This document shows, one piece after another, positions 24,631 to 34,852 of a stretch of DNA of 64,000 nt. How positions within the stretch are numbered: the first letter of the stretch is position 1; each line of letters starts with the position of its first letter. Location of the stretch: positions 6,313,784 through 6,377,783 of the forward strand of contig JAGGNK010006559.1 of assembly GCA_017590115.1 (NCBI GenBank), written 5' to 3'. The translations under genes and the position numbers were made by a program. Source of the stretch: Montifringilla adamsi (taxonomy: Eukaryota; Chordata; Aves; Passeriformes; Passeridae). The notes beneath the pieces are model-generated. The model was not told the origin of the DNA and searched no databases. It was given only the letters and a program-made list of their open reading frames with translations.

Positions 24631-24665
24631 AGTTGCTCACCTTTGGCTCAGTTGCTCACCTTTGG
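24631..24665 (+). repeat. 19-bp tandem duplication
   Basis: AGTTGCTCACCTTTGGCTC at 24631-24649 is followed directly by AGTTGCTCACCTTTGG at 24650-24665, just before the AATAAA at 24668. It lies in the probable VAPA 3' UTR. Confidence 0.85.
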
Positions 24666-26260
24666 GAAATAAAAATCATTTTATGCAACTCTTGGCAGAT
24701 CTACCTGTTTTAACCATGTATAGCTAAGTTTTAAAAAATGCATTTTTGGGGTCTGAAATGCTTCCCTGCACTTAATCTTATGTCTTGCCTCATCTCTGAA
24801 TATGTCATAAAAACAAACAGTAATATTGAAACAAAATATTATCTGTACTTCTGAGTAAGCATAATCCAATACGGGGAATTACTTGTAAACTTGAAAAATT
24901 GTGGAAGAGGTATACTCCTGTAAGCAAAATTGTGTATGCTTTTGGACAGCTTGACTTGATGTGGTGCAGCTAAGTGTGTTAGACCTTGGTATATGCACAC
25001 CTTATGTAGCTGAGAAAAATGTTCTGGGAAAGATGTACGTTATCTTGGTTGCCTTTGATTTCTGCTGCTTTTTTTTTTAATTCCATCATGTTCTGTCATA
25101 GCTCTCTGTGATAAACTTTTTTTATAAAATCTTGCACACGTACAAGGAAGATGATGGAGAAAATGCAAATACTGCTTATCTTTTCACTTAGGCATGCAAG
25201 CACTGATGTTTCCAGTTACATGTTCCAGTGTCTGCATTCAAGTCTCCTTCCATCCCAGTGACTGGAAAAAAACTGTGTTAAGGTTTCAATTATTTTGGTT
25301 CCGCTGGTTCAGAATGGTGTATTTCTTCTGATTTTTTTCTCTAACAGAACATTTTCACATCAAACTTTCATAGCCTGTTCCAAACTGATTACGTGGAAAA
25401 TAACGAAAGCAATATTGTGCAGGATGTAGTTTGCTTCAGATAGAGCAGTCATTCCTGCGTTGAAGGGAGAAAAAACCACACAAAACCCTCTGGAAGATCT
25501 TAAAATGTTTACAGCGTGGTGTGCGGAGGTTTTCAAAGGTGCTAGCACTTAGAGGACTTTAAACCAGAAAAAAAAGTCATTGCTCAATGCAGCTGACTCA
25601 GGTTTTGATGTCTGGCAGCAGAAATATGGTAAAAGTAATGCTAAAATCAGAATGAAGTAACTTTTTTTCATAAATAAGAAAAAAGTTGATGGTAAAACTT
25701 TGGTTGTGGTTTAAGTGATGTTTTCAAGTGTACAGCACTCTTGTAACCTGAGTTCTCAGTAATGCTCTAAGGAGACTGTCTTGGTTTCCCGTAATCCCTT
25801 CATAGCTGTATATAAAATGTAATGCTAAAACTATTTTGCTCTCAGGAGTCCCTTTGGATGAGATCAGCTGTATTCAGTGAATTATGTAATATGGATTAAA
25901 TTGTTTGTCTTTGTTCCTGAAATGGTTAGAACTTCTTGCTTTGTCTGCCTGCTTACTTGTGTATGTAAGCACAGGGAAATACAGTCTCTCCACCTGCTCC
26001 TGGTGAGATGAGCAGACGGTGATGCCCCGAAAGTCGTGTCAGGGTAAATGCCTAATTTCAGTTAAATACACATTGCAGGTTGCTCTTCTCAAAAGGGCAA
26101 GATGATACAAGTATACAATATCAAAGTACTTATTTAAAATTTTCTATGAATATAGCACTTTAAAAAAAGAGTAGTATGGTTCAGGGGAAAAAAATAAACA
26201 GCTAACTAGAAGATACAGCTTCTGTAGTAATTCTGGGCACCAAATTTAACCCACTTAAAT

Positions 26261-26275
26261 ATATATATATATATA
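26261..26275 (+). repeat. (AT)n microsatellite
   Basis: A short run of AT dinucleotides in the probable distal VAPA 3' UTR. Confidence 0.8.
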
Positions 26276-28949
26276 AAGTTCATTTAAGAAAAAGTTATTT
26301 GTATCAATGCACAAGTTATTTGTGTGTTTCTACTCATTCTCTAAAAGCTGTTGACAGACACTATTGCCCAGGCTTGCATGTTTCTGCTGCTATGTTTGAA
26401 GCCAACTTACTTAAAAGAAGCAACCAAACATTAGCTTGGAACTTAATTATCCTCCTGGGAGGAGGGAGGGTGGAGGGAGGAGTTGAAAGGTGACATTTTG
26501 CCAAAGGGGAGAAGACAAAGCCAATAAGCAAAACTTATCTTTCAGGCCTTCTTCAAAATTATTAAAGGTTGAAGTGTTAATAAACTATTAAAAATGTAGC
26601 GGTGTCCTTTTTATTTTGGAACTTCTCCCTGACTCCATTCTGTGGACTGCTGCTAGAGAAGAGGTGTATCTGGTCCCATGGGCGGTGTTACTGCCCTGCT
26701 CTAGGTTCTGCTGGTGAAGGCAAGAGACTGTCTTGGATGAAGAGTCGGTGTTGGAATGAAGAACAGGTGCCTCGATCCAGGCAGCACTGGGGATGCTGAT
26801 GGGTCTGTCAGATTTATAAGAATCACCTTGACAAATTTTGTTTTTCCTTTTGGGAGTCCACTGGTTTTTATGTGTGAACTGACTTGCTGGAGCAAACACT
26901 TGTTTCAGTCTGTAGCAAAAGATGGAATGAGAGCTACGCAGTTATAGAGCAACCCTAATAAATATTGGCTGTAACACTGCAATGCCCTCCAAGTTTGCAG
27001 GCGGGATTGAAATTCCGTAGCCTGTCTTTTTAGCTGCATTGCTGTGAAGGTAATAGTTCACTGCCTCGCCTGCTACTCTGGTTCCTGTGGAATGGCTTTG
27101 TGGGGGGTGTCCTGGAAGGCCCATCTGTGTGTAGCACTCACACCTGCTGCACTCACCCAGTAGGGAGCCTCTGTCCTTGCTGATCCTGAGCCTCTGTGGT
27201 AGCTTTAGAGTGGTGGCACCTTGGAGTGTTGGACAAGAGGGGGAGCTAAGTGCGGGAGTCAGTTTTCACAAGGGTTTGAGCTCCTTCCTGTGGGAAGTAC
27301 TGAAACTAATGATGATAAAATGAAGTAGGTTATTTCTGGTCCAAATGTGTTTCCCAGGGACACTCAAATAGTGTAACCAAGTGTCTGACTGAAATTGGTG
27401 TGTTGTGTTTTTCTGTTTCAATGTGTGTTATGTTTGTTGAGGAATTGCTGATTCTGACAGGGCTGCATAAGCGGAGGTAGTGCTGGCGTTGTGGCCTCTT
27501 ATTTATTTGCCCAGTATGTGACAAATGATCATGTAGAACAGAGGTCTTGTGCAAAGACAAAACAGTTGATTCTTATCTTTTATCTGGCATTGTCATTACT
27601 GCCAGGGGGTGGTAAGGTCAGTGCCTGTGCCTCATTTGCTGGGAGAAGGGTTTATGTGTTTGTGTGGTGAACTAGATCTGGAAACTGCTTCGGATGAAAT
27701 TACTGTTTCATCCACTAGAAATTATGTTTTAACTGAATCCTGGTATAAGCATCTCCACCACAATGCAGTGCCATTTTATTTAAAACTTGGTACCAGTGTA
27801 TGTAGTGTTGGTAACACTGCCAGCAGGGTATTGAATCCCTGTTAGTACTGCAGCTACTCTCTTGCTGGCGGTGGTGGAAGGCTGTTGTTCTCCCTCTTCC
27901 TTAGAAAAGACTTAAAAGGATGTTTGTGGTAGCCAGGCAGAGAGTTGTGAGGCAGACAGCGATAATTACAGCAAAGCAGTCTGAGCTCAAGCACTTAAAA
28001 TAAGTGAAACAGTGATTGAAGGGTGGCTAAAATAGTTATTGTTACCTTTTGAATTGGTTGATAAGAAAAAAAAAACCATTGTAAGTTGTTTTATTTAGTT
28101 GTGGTGGTTTGTTCTTTTTTTATTTATTTATTTTTTATTTTTTTTTTTAAGTTAGGCTGCTGATCATCCAAGTTCTGCAGGGGAAAAAAAACCCTACAAA
28201 CAACCAACCAACCAATTGCCATAGTCTAGGAGTAATTATTTCAGGATTTTATGGAAAGTTTTTACTAATATTGGTGCAGGCTCACATGAAGAGGTGAATT
28301 TAGAGAGACTGTTACTGGGGATCAGTATCTAGGCTTTTCTCATGGTGGGTAGTAGTTAAATAGCAGTCTTTGTGAGTGTCTTGGTCTGCCTTGTCAAGGA
28401 TGGGTTGGTTATCCTGGCTTTTGAGATAGGGAAACTGAGGCATGAATGTTGAGGCAAATGACTAGGTAGTTTAAGCACAGCCCTTTTTCTCTAGCATACA
28501 TTCTGCCCTGCTTCTCATCAAGTATTCCTTGAGCCACGTCCAAGTCTTTTTTTTGTTTGTTGGATTTCAAAAATGCTGCTCCATGTTGCTTAGACATCTG
28601 TAACAGTATTTTGAAGCAGCTTCCTAAAGACTTAGCTGCTGCTTTGTCTGCTCCTGAAGCCAAGTGTTGAACGGACAGAAAATATAACTTTTAGGTGTTT
28701 AGAAGTGGAATGTGCTCACTTGAATTATAATGCCTGACTTCAGCCAAAGATAGTCGAGGGGGGAAAAAAGGAAAAAAATATGCTAAGCATTTGGGTGTGT
28801 TGTATTTGTAGTCATGAAACATGAAAATCAGTCTGTGTTGCAAAAAACTTCTGTGGACCCAGTTCTGTTTGCACTTAACAAGTAAAAGAAAGCAAACTGT
28901 CCTAAATGTGTACAGCTGCCCTGTTAGTGGAGGTATATGTCATTGAATT

Positions 28950-30035
28950 GGGTTTCTGTGGCAAGGCTTTGGTAGTGGGGGGGCTGCAGGGGCGGCTTCT
29001 GTGAGAAGCTGCCAGAAGCTTCTCTGGTGTCCTACAGAGCCAATGCCAGCTGGCTACAAGACGGACCTAGCACTGGTGAGTCTGTCAGTGGTGGTGGTAG
29101 TGACTCTGGGGTGACATGGCTATGAAGGGGAAAAGGTACTGCACAGGAGCAGATTGCAGCCAGAGTGGAGAATATGTGCGAGAAAGAGCCTTGCAGGTGC
29201 CAGGTCAGTGCAGAAGGAGGGGGAGGAGCTGCTCCAGGCACCAGTGCTGACTCCCCTGCAGCCCATGGGGCAGCCCCTGGTGCGGCAGCTGTGCCCCTGC
29301 AGCCCATGGGGGTTCACGGGGGTGCAGAAATCCACCTGCAGCCCATGGAGGACTGGAGCAGGACTGCCACGCTGGAGCAGATGGATGCTTGAAGAGGCTG
29401 TGACCTTGACCTTGTGGGAGCCCTGAAGTGGAGCAGGCTCCTGGCAGGACCTATGGACCCATGGAGAGAGGAGCCAGTGCTGAAGGTTTTCTGGCAGCAT
29501 TTGTGACCATGCTGGAGTGGTCTGCTGCTGGAGGACTACACCCTGTGGAAGAGGCTCATGTTGGAGCAGTTTGTGAAGAACTGCAGCCCATGGGAAGGAC
29601 ACATTAGAGAAGTTTGTGAAGGACCGTCTCATGTGAGGGACCCCATGCTGGAACAGGGAAAGAGTCTGTGAGTCCTTCCTTGAAGAAGGAGTGGCAGAGA
29701 CAATGTGTGGTGAACTGATCACAACTTCCATTCCCCATCCCCCTGCGCTGTTTGGAGGGAGAGAGAATCAGGAATAAAATCAAGCCTGAGAAGAAGAGAG
29801 GGGTGGAGGGAAGGTGTTCTAAAATTTGGTTTTCTTTTTCATTATCCTACACTGATATGGTTGGCAATAAAGTAATTTGCCCAAATAGTCTGTTTTGCCC
29901 ATGATGGTAATTGGTGTGTGACCTCTACCTGTCTTTATCTCAACTTATGAGCCTTTCATTGTACTTTCTCTCTGAGGGGAGTGATAGTGCAGCTTTGGTC
30001 AGCATCTGGCATCCTGCCTTGGTCAACTCACCACA
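28950..30035 (+). mobile_element. Endogenous retrovirus LTR (probable solo LTR), sense
   Basis: This matches in layout and wording a long avian ERV LTR as I remember it: GGCTTCTGTGAGAAGCTGCC, repeated CTGCAGCCCATGG modules (29254, 29296, 29336, 29582), CTGATCACAACTTCCATTCC, AATAAA at 29866-29871, GTCTGTTTTGCCCATGATGG, and a terminal CACCACA at 30035. No gag, pol or env frame accompanies it. The 3' end is fairly firm; the 5' end is estimated. A 203-codon open frame on its - strand is a by-product of the GC-rich repeats, not a gene. Confidence 0.65.
29254..29595 (+). repeat. CTGCAGCCCATGG module repeats inside the LTR
   Basis: The 13-mer CTGCAGCCCATGG occurs at about 29254, 29296, 29336 and 29582, the first three spaced about 40 bases apart, with diverged copies between (for example CTATGGACCCATGGAGAG). 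This is an internally repetitive LTR segment, probably variable in copy number among insertions. Confidence 0.7.
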
Positions 30036-30109
30036 GTTGCTCTTCCCATGGAAGTGGAGAAGTATTTTTCCTTTGCTGCTTTGATAGCCCAAACACAGAT
30101 GATACAGAC

Positions 30110-30513
30110 TGTTACTGTTATATTTTTTTGAAAAATCCCTTCACCAGGATTTCTTCTTCTGGGAAGCTGAGAAACCTCAGAGAAAAATGAAAACAATAAT
30201 TATCTCATTTGCTTCTCCTGTGTTTTGCTGCTTTGGAATGTGTTTACACATTGTTTACCAGCAGGTGGTTGCTTCATTGGTTTCATGTGAATTGTTTTTA
30301 CTTATTGGCTAATCACGGCCAAGCTGTGGTAAGACTCTGAAGAGAGAGTCATGAGTTTTTCATTAGTATCTTTTAGCTTTCTGTATCCTTTCTGTATTCT
30401 TTAGTATAGTTTAGTATAGTATTCTTTAATATAATACAGTATCATAAAATGATAAATTAGCCTTCTAAAAACATAGAATCAATTTCATCCTTCCTTCTTC
30501 TGGGAACCCCACA
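30110..30513 (-). mobile_element. Endogenous retrovirus solo LTR, antisense
   Basis: A 404-bp block runs TGTTACTG to CCCCACA on the + strand, that is TGTGGGG to TAACA in its own sense, so it has TG...CA ends. Its text (complement of AAACCAATGAAGCAACCACC, AAACACAGGAGAAGCAAATG, CTCTGAGGTTTCTCAGCTTC) resembles an LTR I associate with songbird genomes. It includes a short TATAGTTTAG repeat near 30402-30420. It lies 74 bases from the previous LTR and in the opposite orientation. Confidence 0.65.
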
Positions 30514-33500
30514 AATACAAGAACAGACAGCTACTTCTGATACTTCAGCACTTCTTTTTTTTTTTTTTTAAATAAAGCACTTCTTTTTTTTAAAAACGAA
30601 ACATGGTTGACTCTTGCAAGCAAAGAGGCTCCAGAATCCATCTGACTCAGAGGTTAAGCCCACTGATGTGTTTTCTATCACAATTAGTAAATGTTGCTAC
30701 TGCTGTTTTCAGACTGCAGTAGATTTCTGCACTAGTATGAAGGTTGGTCTGAGGAATATTAGTAATGAGAGTAATTATCTCTGTTTCTTAATGGTTGAGA
30801 GACATTACTTAAAATCCTTGTGTAGTTTATGGAACCATGTTGTGGAAAGTCTTAGGAAGAAAGTCTACAGAAAACAAAACCTGAACCTTGGGTCCAACCC
30901 TCTGGAACTGCAATCAGAAGTAGTAAGAGTGCAGCTTTGATAATGAAGTGAGTGGTTCTTAGAAGAAGAAGCTTATGTAGTGGCTATTTTTCACTGCTTG
31001 CCTTAATCTCCTCTGGTTAGTTTAACATTTTGAAGTGATAAATGTGAGCTACGTGTCCCACACCTCGGGAGTGGTTGGTGTCAAGTGAAGAAAATGACAG
31101 TATGGTAGGAGGAGATGGTCATGACGAAAGTGAGGTGGGCTGCATCAGCAGTGGCTTTGTGGCTTTGTGATGGCTTTGTACTCTCAGGATGCCTGGACTG
31201 TTAGAAAGGTCTGTATGTGCTGCCTTCTCTGCAGACATACGCTGGAAACTGCCCTGCCTTCTCCAGGCATGGGAATTTCTGTCCAATTTTAGGGTGTAAA
31301 GCCTCAAACATGGTGGTTGCCCTTGTAAACAGGAGAATGCCAGGAGAAGGATTTTCATTTTATTCGTGCCCAGGATTTTCTAACCTCAGATGTCCTCTGC
31401 AGCCTTCAGCTTCATGGCAGTGCTTTCTGACTGCACGGAATACCTTGAAATACTTTAGCCCTTGGGCCTCTCATTTCACATCCCAGCTTCAAGAAAATGA
31501 GAACAGATTGCCTTCCTGATTAGATGAAATAATCTCTTCATCCTGCCTCCACAGGAACCAGGTTACAATGGCAAAGGAAGGTCAGCGTATTTGTGGAAAA
31601 ACCTGACTTAAAAGAGACAAGATTTATGTGATTGCTGTCATTTTTATGCTGCTGTTCCCTACGTGAATTTGAAATCTAGTTTAAGCCACATTTGATAGAG
31701 AGGTGTATGTTTCACAGATACCAATTACCTCCAATTAAAAGAAGATTAGAGCTCGGATGAAAGACATTTAAATTGAGTCTCCCAGCCTGGGCAAGCCTGC
31801 GTGGCAAGCTGGAAAGATACCTGTTCTTCTTGCTGCTGTTGGCATCCTTGCCAAGCTGTGGGCACGGGCACAGATCAAACACCCTGGCAGCTGCTGCAGC
31901 GACCCCGCTCTTGTCAGCAGTGGGGTGAGAGATGAGTGGTCTACAAGGGAGCAGGTTGGCAGGAGCAATGGGAGCTGTCACCAGACTAAGCTCATGGATG
32001 GGGTGTGGAGGTGAGACTGCTTGATCTACCAGGGAGTGGGAATGGGTGACCCAAGAAACCTGTAAAAAACCTGAAAAATGCTAAAAAATGGAAGAAAGTA
32101 TAATCCTGCATATTATACATCCTCACTGCTCTGCTCAGGCACTTCAGAAACACTAATGGTTCAGTGATTGCGAACAGATCAGAGGAGTCTGCTGTTCAGA
32201 GTAGCAAAAACCAAGCTCAAAGCTTCTTGTAGATCAGAGCTTTTTTATAAATCATGGGTTTCTAAATCCACTTTGTGAGGTGTGTAAACGTTGCATTCGT
32301 GGAAGTAGAGGTTTAGAAATGAAGCAGCTAATCAAAAGTAAACCAGCAGCATATGGAAGGGATCTCCTGATTTCCTTGGCCACTGCTCAGGGAGAGCAGC
32401 AGGGAAGAGTAGTGTGTGACCAGAGTCCTCTGGTGCTCTGCACACACAACACAGCACACACCAGCATTAGCTGCCCTGTGGGCAGGGATGACAAGGGGGT
32501 TATGCAAAACCATTTTTTGTGTCTGTGTACATATTTACATCCGAGCTGTGAACACCAATCTTCCTGTATGTGGGCTGGTGGTTGCAGCAGACTGGCTTTC
32601 TAGAGGGCTTTGCATTGTATCATACATTTGTAATTGCTTCAGTTGCCTCTGATCCATTTTCTTCCTTCAGCTGCTCCTAATTTTTGAGTTACTTTAGTAG
32701 TGCTGATTTTGAGGGTGGCTGCGTGCAAACACACTTCCTTCCTTCTTGCCAAATTGGAGGCATTTCATCTGAAACCCCTCTGAAGTGCAGTCTGAGCCTC
32801 TGCCAGTGTTGAGACCTTCAAAGAGAAACATGAGGCTTAAGCAGGAGAAGGCTCACACAAGGTGAATTTCCAACATCCAGGAGCAATTGCTACTGCTTTT
32901 GTGTAGTGCACAGGTCTCTGCTGTAAATGCAAAAGCAATTTTATATTTAAATAATTTAAATATAGGTTTTTTTACAGGAGATCCTTCCTGGTCTCACGCC
33001 TGATGGCCCCTAAGTCCTGTATACTCCCTTCTGTGTCACTATACATGGATTGTTATATCCTCATCATGGAAACTAAAGCACTTACTTTTGTAACAGGGTG
33101 AGACAATAATAATGTAAGATTTAAAATTATAGTGCATCTGTCAAAATTCTGTAATTTCCCCCCATATTTAGTGTATTTGAGAGTTTATGTAGCTCTTAGT
33201 TTTAGTTGAGTGTGTGATACTTCTCATTAAAAATTTCAGTAATTCCCTGGATAAAGTACTTTCACATTCGCTGTGTATGTATCATTACAATTTTCAGTTG
33301 CTACTTATATATACATTTCTGGACAGATTTTGAATATGGACAGATGGTCATATGTTGAGGCAATGCAAGACTGCCAGTTTAGTAACAATATTTTCCTCCT
33401 ATGGAAAATGCATAAATGCAGAACTGATTGGTACAGCTTAGACCATGTAACCATTTCCCCTGTATTCCCTTGCAGAGTGTAGAGAAGGGGATTGTTTAGG

Positions 33501-33842
33501 GCATAGGTTCAGCAAGTTTTGCCCTGATCATATGGCACTGGGCATGGAAAAGGCTGCAGGGGCAAAGCTTCATTCTGGCATTTCCTAGCTTTTGAAAGCA
33601 TATCTTCACATTTTTCTGAGTGTAATTCCTGATTTCTTTTATCACTACTGCTTTCATGGATGGTGCGCCCCCCCGGTAAGGCGACAGCATCATGCGTCAT
33701 GTGGAATGAAATTGTAGCGTTAGTCTGAGCCTCAGGGAAAACTTGTGAGCTGGCTTTAAAAAATGGATGCTTTATTTGCTGTACGCTAAAACCTTGGCCT
33801 CCGTAGAGAAACTGGCTTTGTTACTCATGAAAGCTTTTTGTG

Positions 33843-33898
33843 TTTTTTTTTTATTTTTATTTTTTTTATTTTTTTAAATTTTTTTTTTTTTTTTTTTT

Positions 33899-33940
<42 letters not shown>
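33843..33940 (+). repeat. 98-bp poly(T) tract with sparse A
   Basis: The tract is almost pure T, with isolated A or AAA interruptions in the left half and an uninterrupted run of more than 35 T at the right end, directly touching a very GC-rich block. On the - strand it is a poly(A) tail-like run following GC-rich sequence. Exact length is unreliable in assemblies. Confidence 0.95.
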
Positions 33941-33943
<3 letters not shown>

Positions 33944-33983
33944 CCTTGTGCTCGATAAAGCGGACAGAGCCGGACGGCTTGAC

Positions 33984-34041
33984 CTCTCCTCTCCTCTCCG
34001 CTCCGCTCCGCTCCGCTCCCCTCCCCTCCCCTCCCCTCCCT
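33984..34041 (-). repeat. Pentanucleotide (CTCCT/CTCCG/CCCCT)n array, G4-prone on - strand
   Basis: CTCCT units change to CTCCG and then CCCCT units over about 58 bases. The - strand reads GGGAGGGGAGGGGAGGGGAG, which fits the G-quadruplex pattern. Confidence 0.9.
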
Positions 34042-34109
34042 CGCCGTGTTCCCGCTGGATTTTGGCGGGATTGACGCTGGGAGGGGAACCGGTGTTCCGC
34101 ACGCTCCCG

Positions 34110-34123
34110 CCGCCAGGTGGCGC
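34110..34123 (+). promoter_or_regulatory. Candidate CTCF-binding site
   Basis: CCGCCAGGTGGCGC matches the CTCF core consensus CCASYAGRKGGCRS at 13 of 14 positions (G for A at the third) and is followed by TG. It lies in the GC-rich block between the 3' ends of two convergent genes. The motif is visible; occupancy is inference. Confidence 0.45.
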
Positions 34124-34144
34124 TGTGCCCCCGGCCCGCGCCGC

Positions 34145-34230
34145 TCCCGGGCGGATCCAGAGCCCCGCTCCCGCCTCCCGCCAGCCCGACCCGGGCGGAT
34201 CCAGAGCCCCGCTCCCGCCAGCCCGGCCCG
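34145..34230 (+). repeat. Tandem pair of a GC-rich unit
   Basis: CGGGCGGATCCAGAGCCCCG followed by CTCCCGCC occurs twice, starting near 34148 and near 34191, about 43 bases apart. The second copy lacks the CTCCCGCC doubling of the first. This is minisatellite-like structure. Confidence 0.8.
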
Positions 34231-34344
34231 AGTGCTCCTCCTCACCCCGCTCCCGCCCTCCCAGAAAACGGCGGGGGTCTGGGGGCTTGGGTGTCTCTTG
34301 TTTGTAGTGTTTGTTGGAAGATGCAATTGTTTCCAGAAATGGCT

Positions 34345-34852
34345 TGGAGAATCCAGCTTGGGCTGGAGGGGACCTTAAAAATCATCTTCTTCCAGGTTGC
34401 TCAAAGCCCTGTTCATCCTGGCCTTGAACGCTTCCAGGAATGGGGCATCCTCAGGTTGTCAGGCAACCTGTTGCCAGAGTGCAACAGGTGCCTCACCACT
34501 CTCACAGTAAAAAATTTCTTCCTAATATCCAATCTAAATCGACCCTCCTTGAGCTTAAAGCCTTTGGCCCTTTCCCTATTGCAGCAAGCCTTGCTAAAAA
34601 GTGTGTACCTGTCTTTCTGATAGACCTCTTTTAGGTATTGAAACACAGTAAAAACGTGTCCCTGGAGTCTTCTCTGAAGTGAACAGTGCCAAATCTCTCA
34701 GCCTTTCCTCACAAGAGAAGTGCTCCAGCTCTGATCATCTTCATGGCTCTTGCCTGGACCTGCTCCAACAAGTCCATGTCTTTCTTGTGCTGAGGACTCT
34801 GGTGCTGGATGCAGTGCTCCAGGTGCAGGGGGGCTCTCATGTTGAGCAGTTA
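34345..34852 (-). mobile_element. CR1 LINE 3' end, antisense
   Basis: The - strand carries the CR1 ORF2 C-terminus: [19 protein letters not shown] and VRVVRH are readable, and the 3' region complements GGGCTGGAGGGGACCTTAAA. It is truncated at its 5' end near 34852 and interrupted by small changes. It abuts the GC-rich block to its left. Confidence 0.88.

Larger units (their letters stand above)
23398..26605 (+). other. VAPA: VAPA 3' UTR with candidate alternative poly(A) ends
   Basis: The UTR begins after TAG and almost at once enters a T-rich (TTTTG)n stretch (about 23436-23500). AATAAA hexamers occur at 23724-23729, 24050-24055, 24668-24673 and 26579-26584. The second has a GT-rich stretch about 35 bases downstream (near 24087-24110), the usual arrangement of a working site. 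Human VAPA is known for long, alternatively polyadenylated 3' UTRs, so the distal site near 26.6 kb is plausible. The true end cannot be fixed without RNA data. No coding frame was recognised in the interval. Confidence 0.5.

Noticed and set aside
29120..29731. 203-codon open frame on the - strand
   Set aside because: It lies entirely in the antisense of an ERV LTR and arises from the repetitive GC-rich modules. It has no protein family resemblance.
33840..34620. Long overlapping open frames (phenylalanine-rich then proline/arginine-rich on +, lysine-rich on -)
   Set aside because: They are translations of poly(T), pentanucleotide repeats, GC-rich DNA and antisense CR1. Composition explains the lack of stops.
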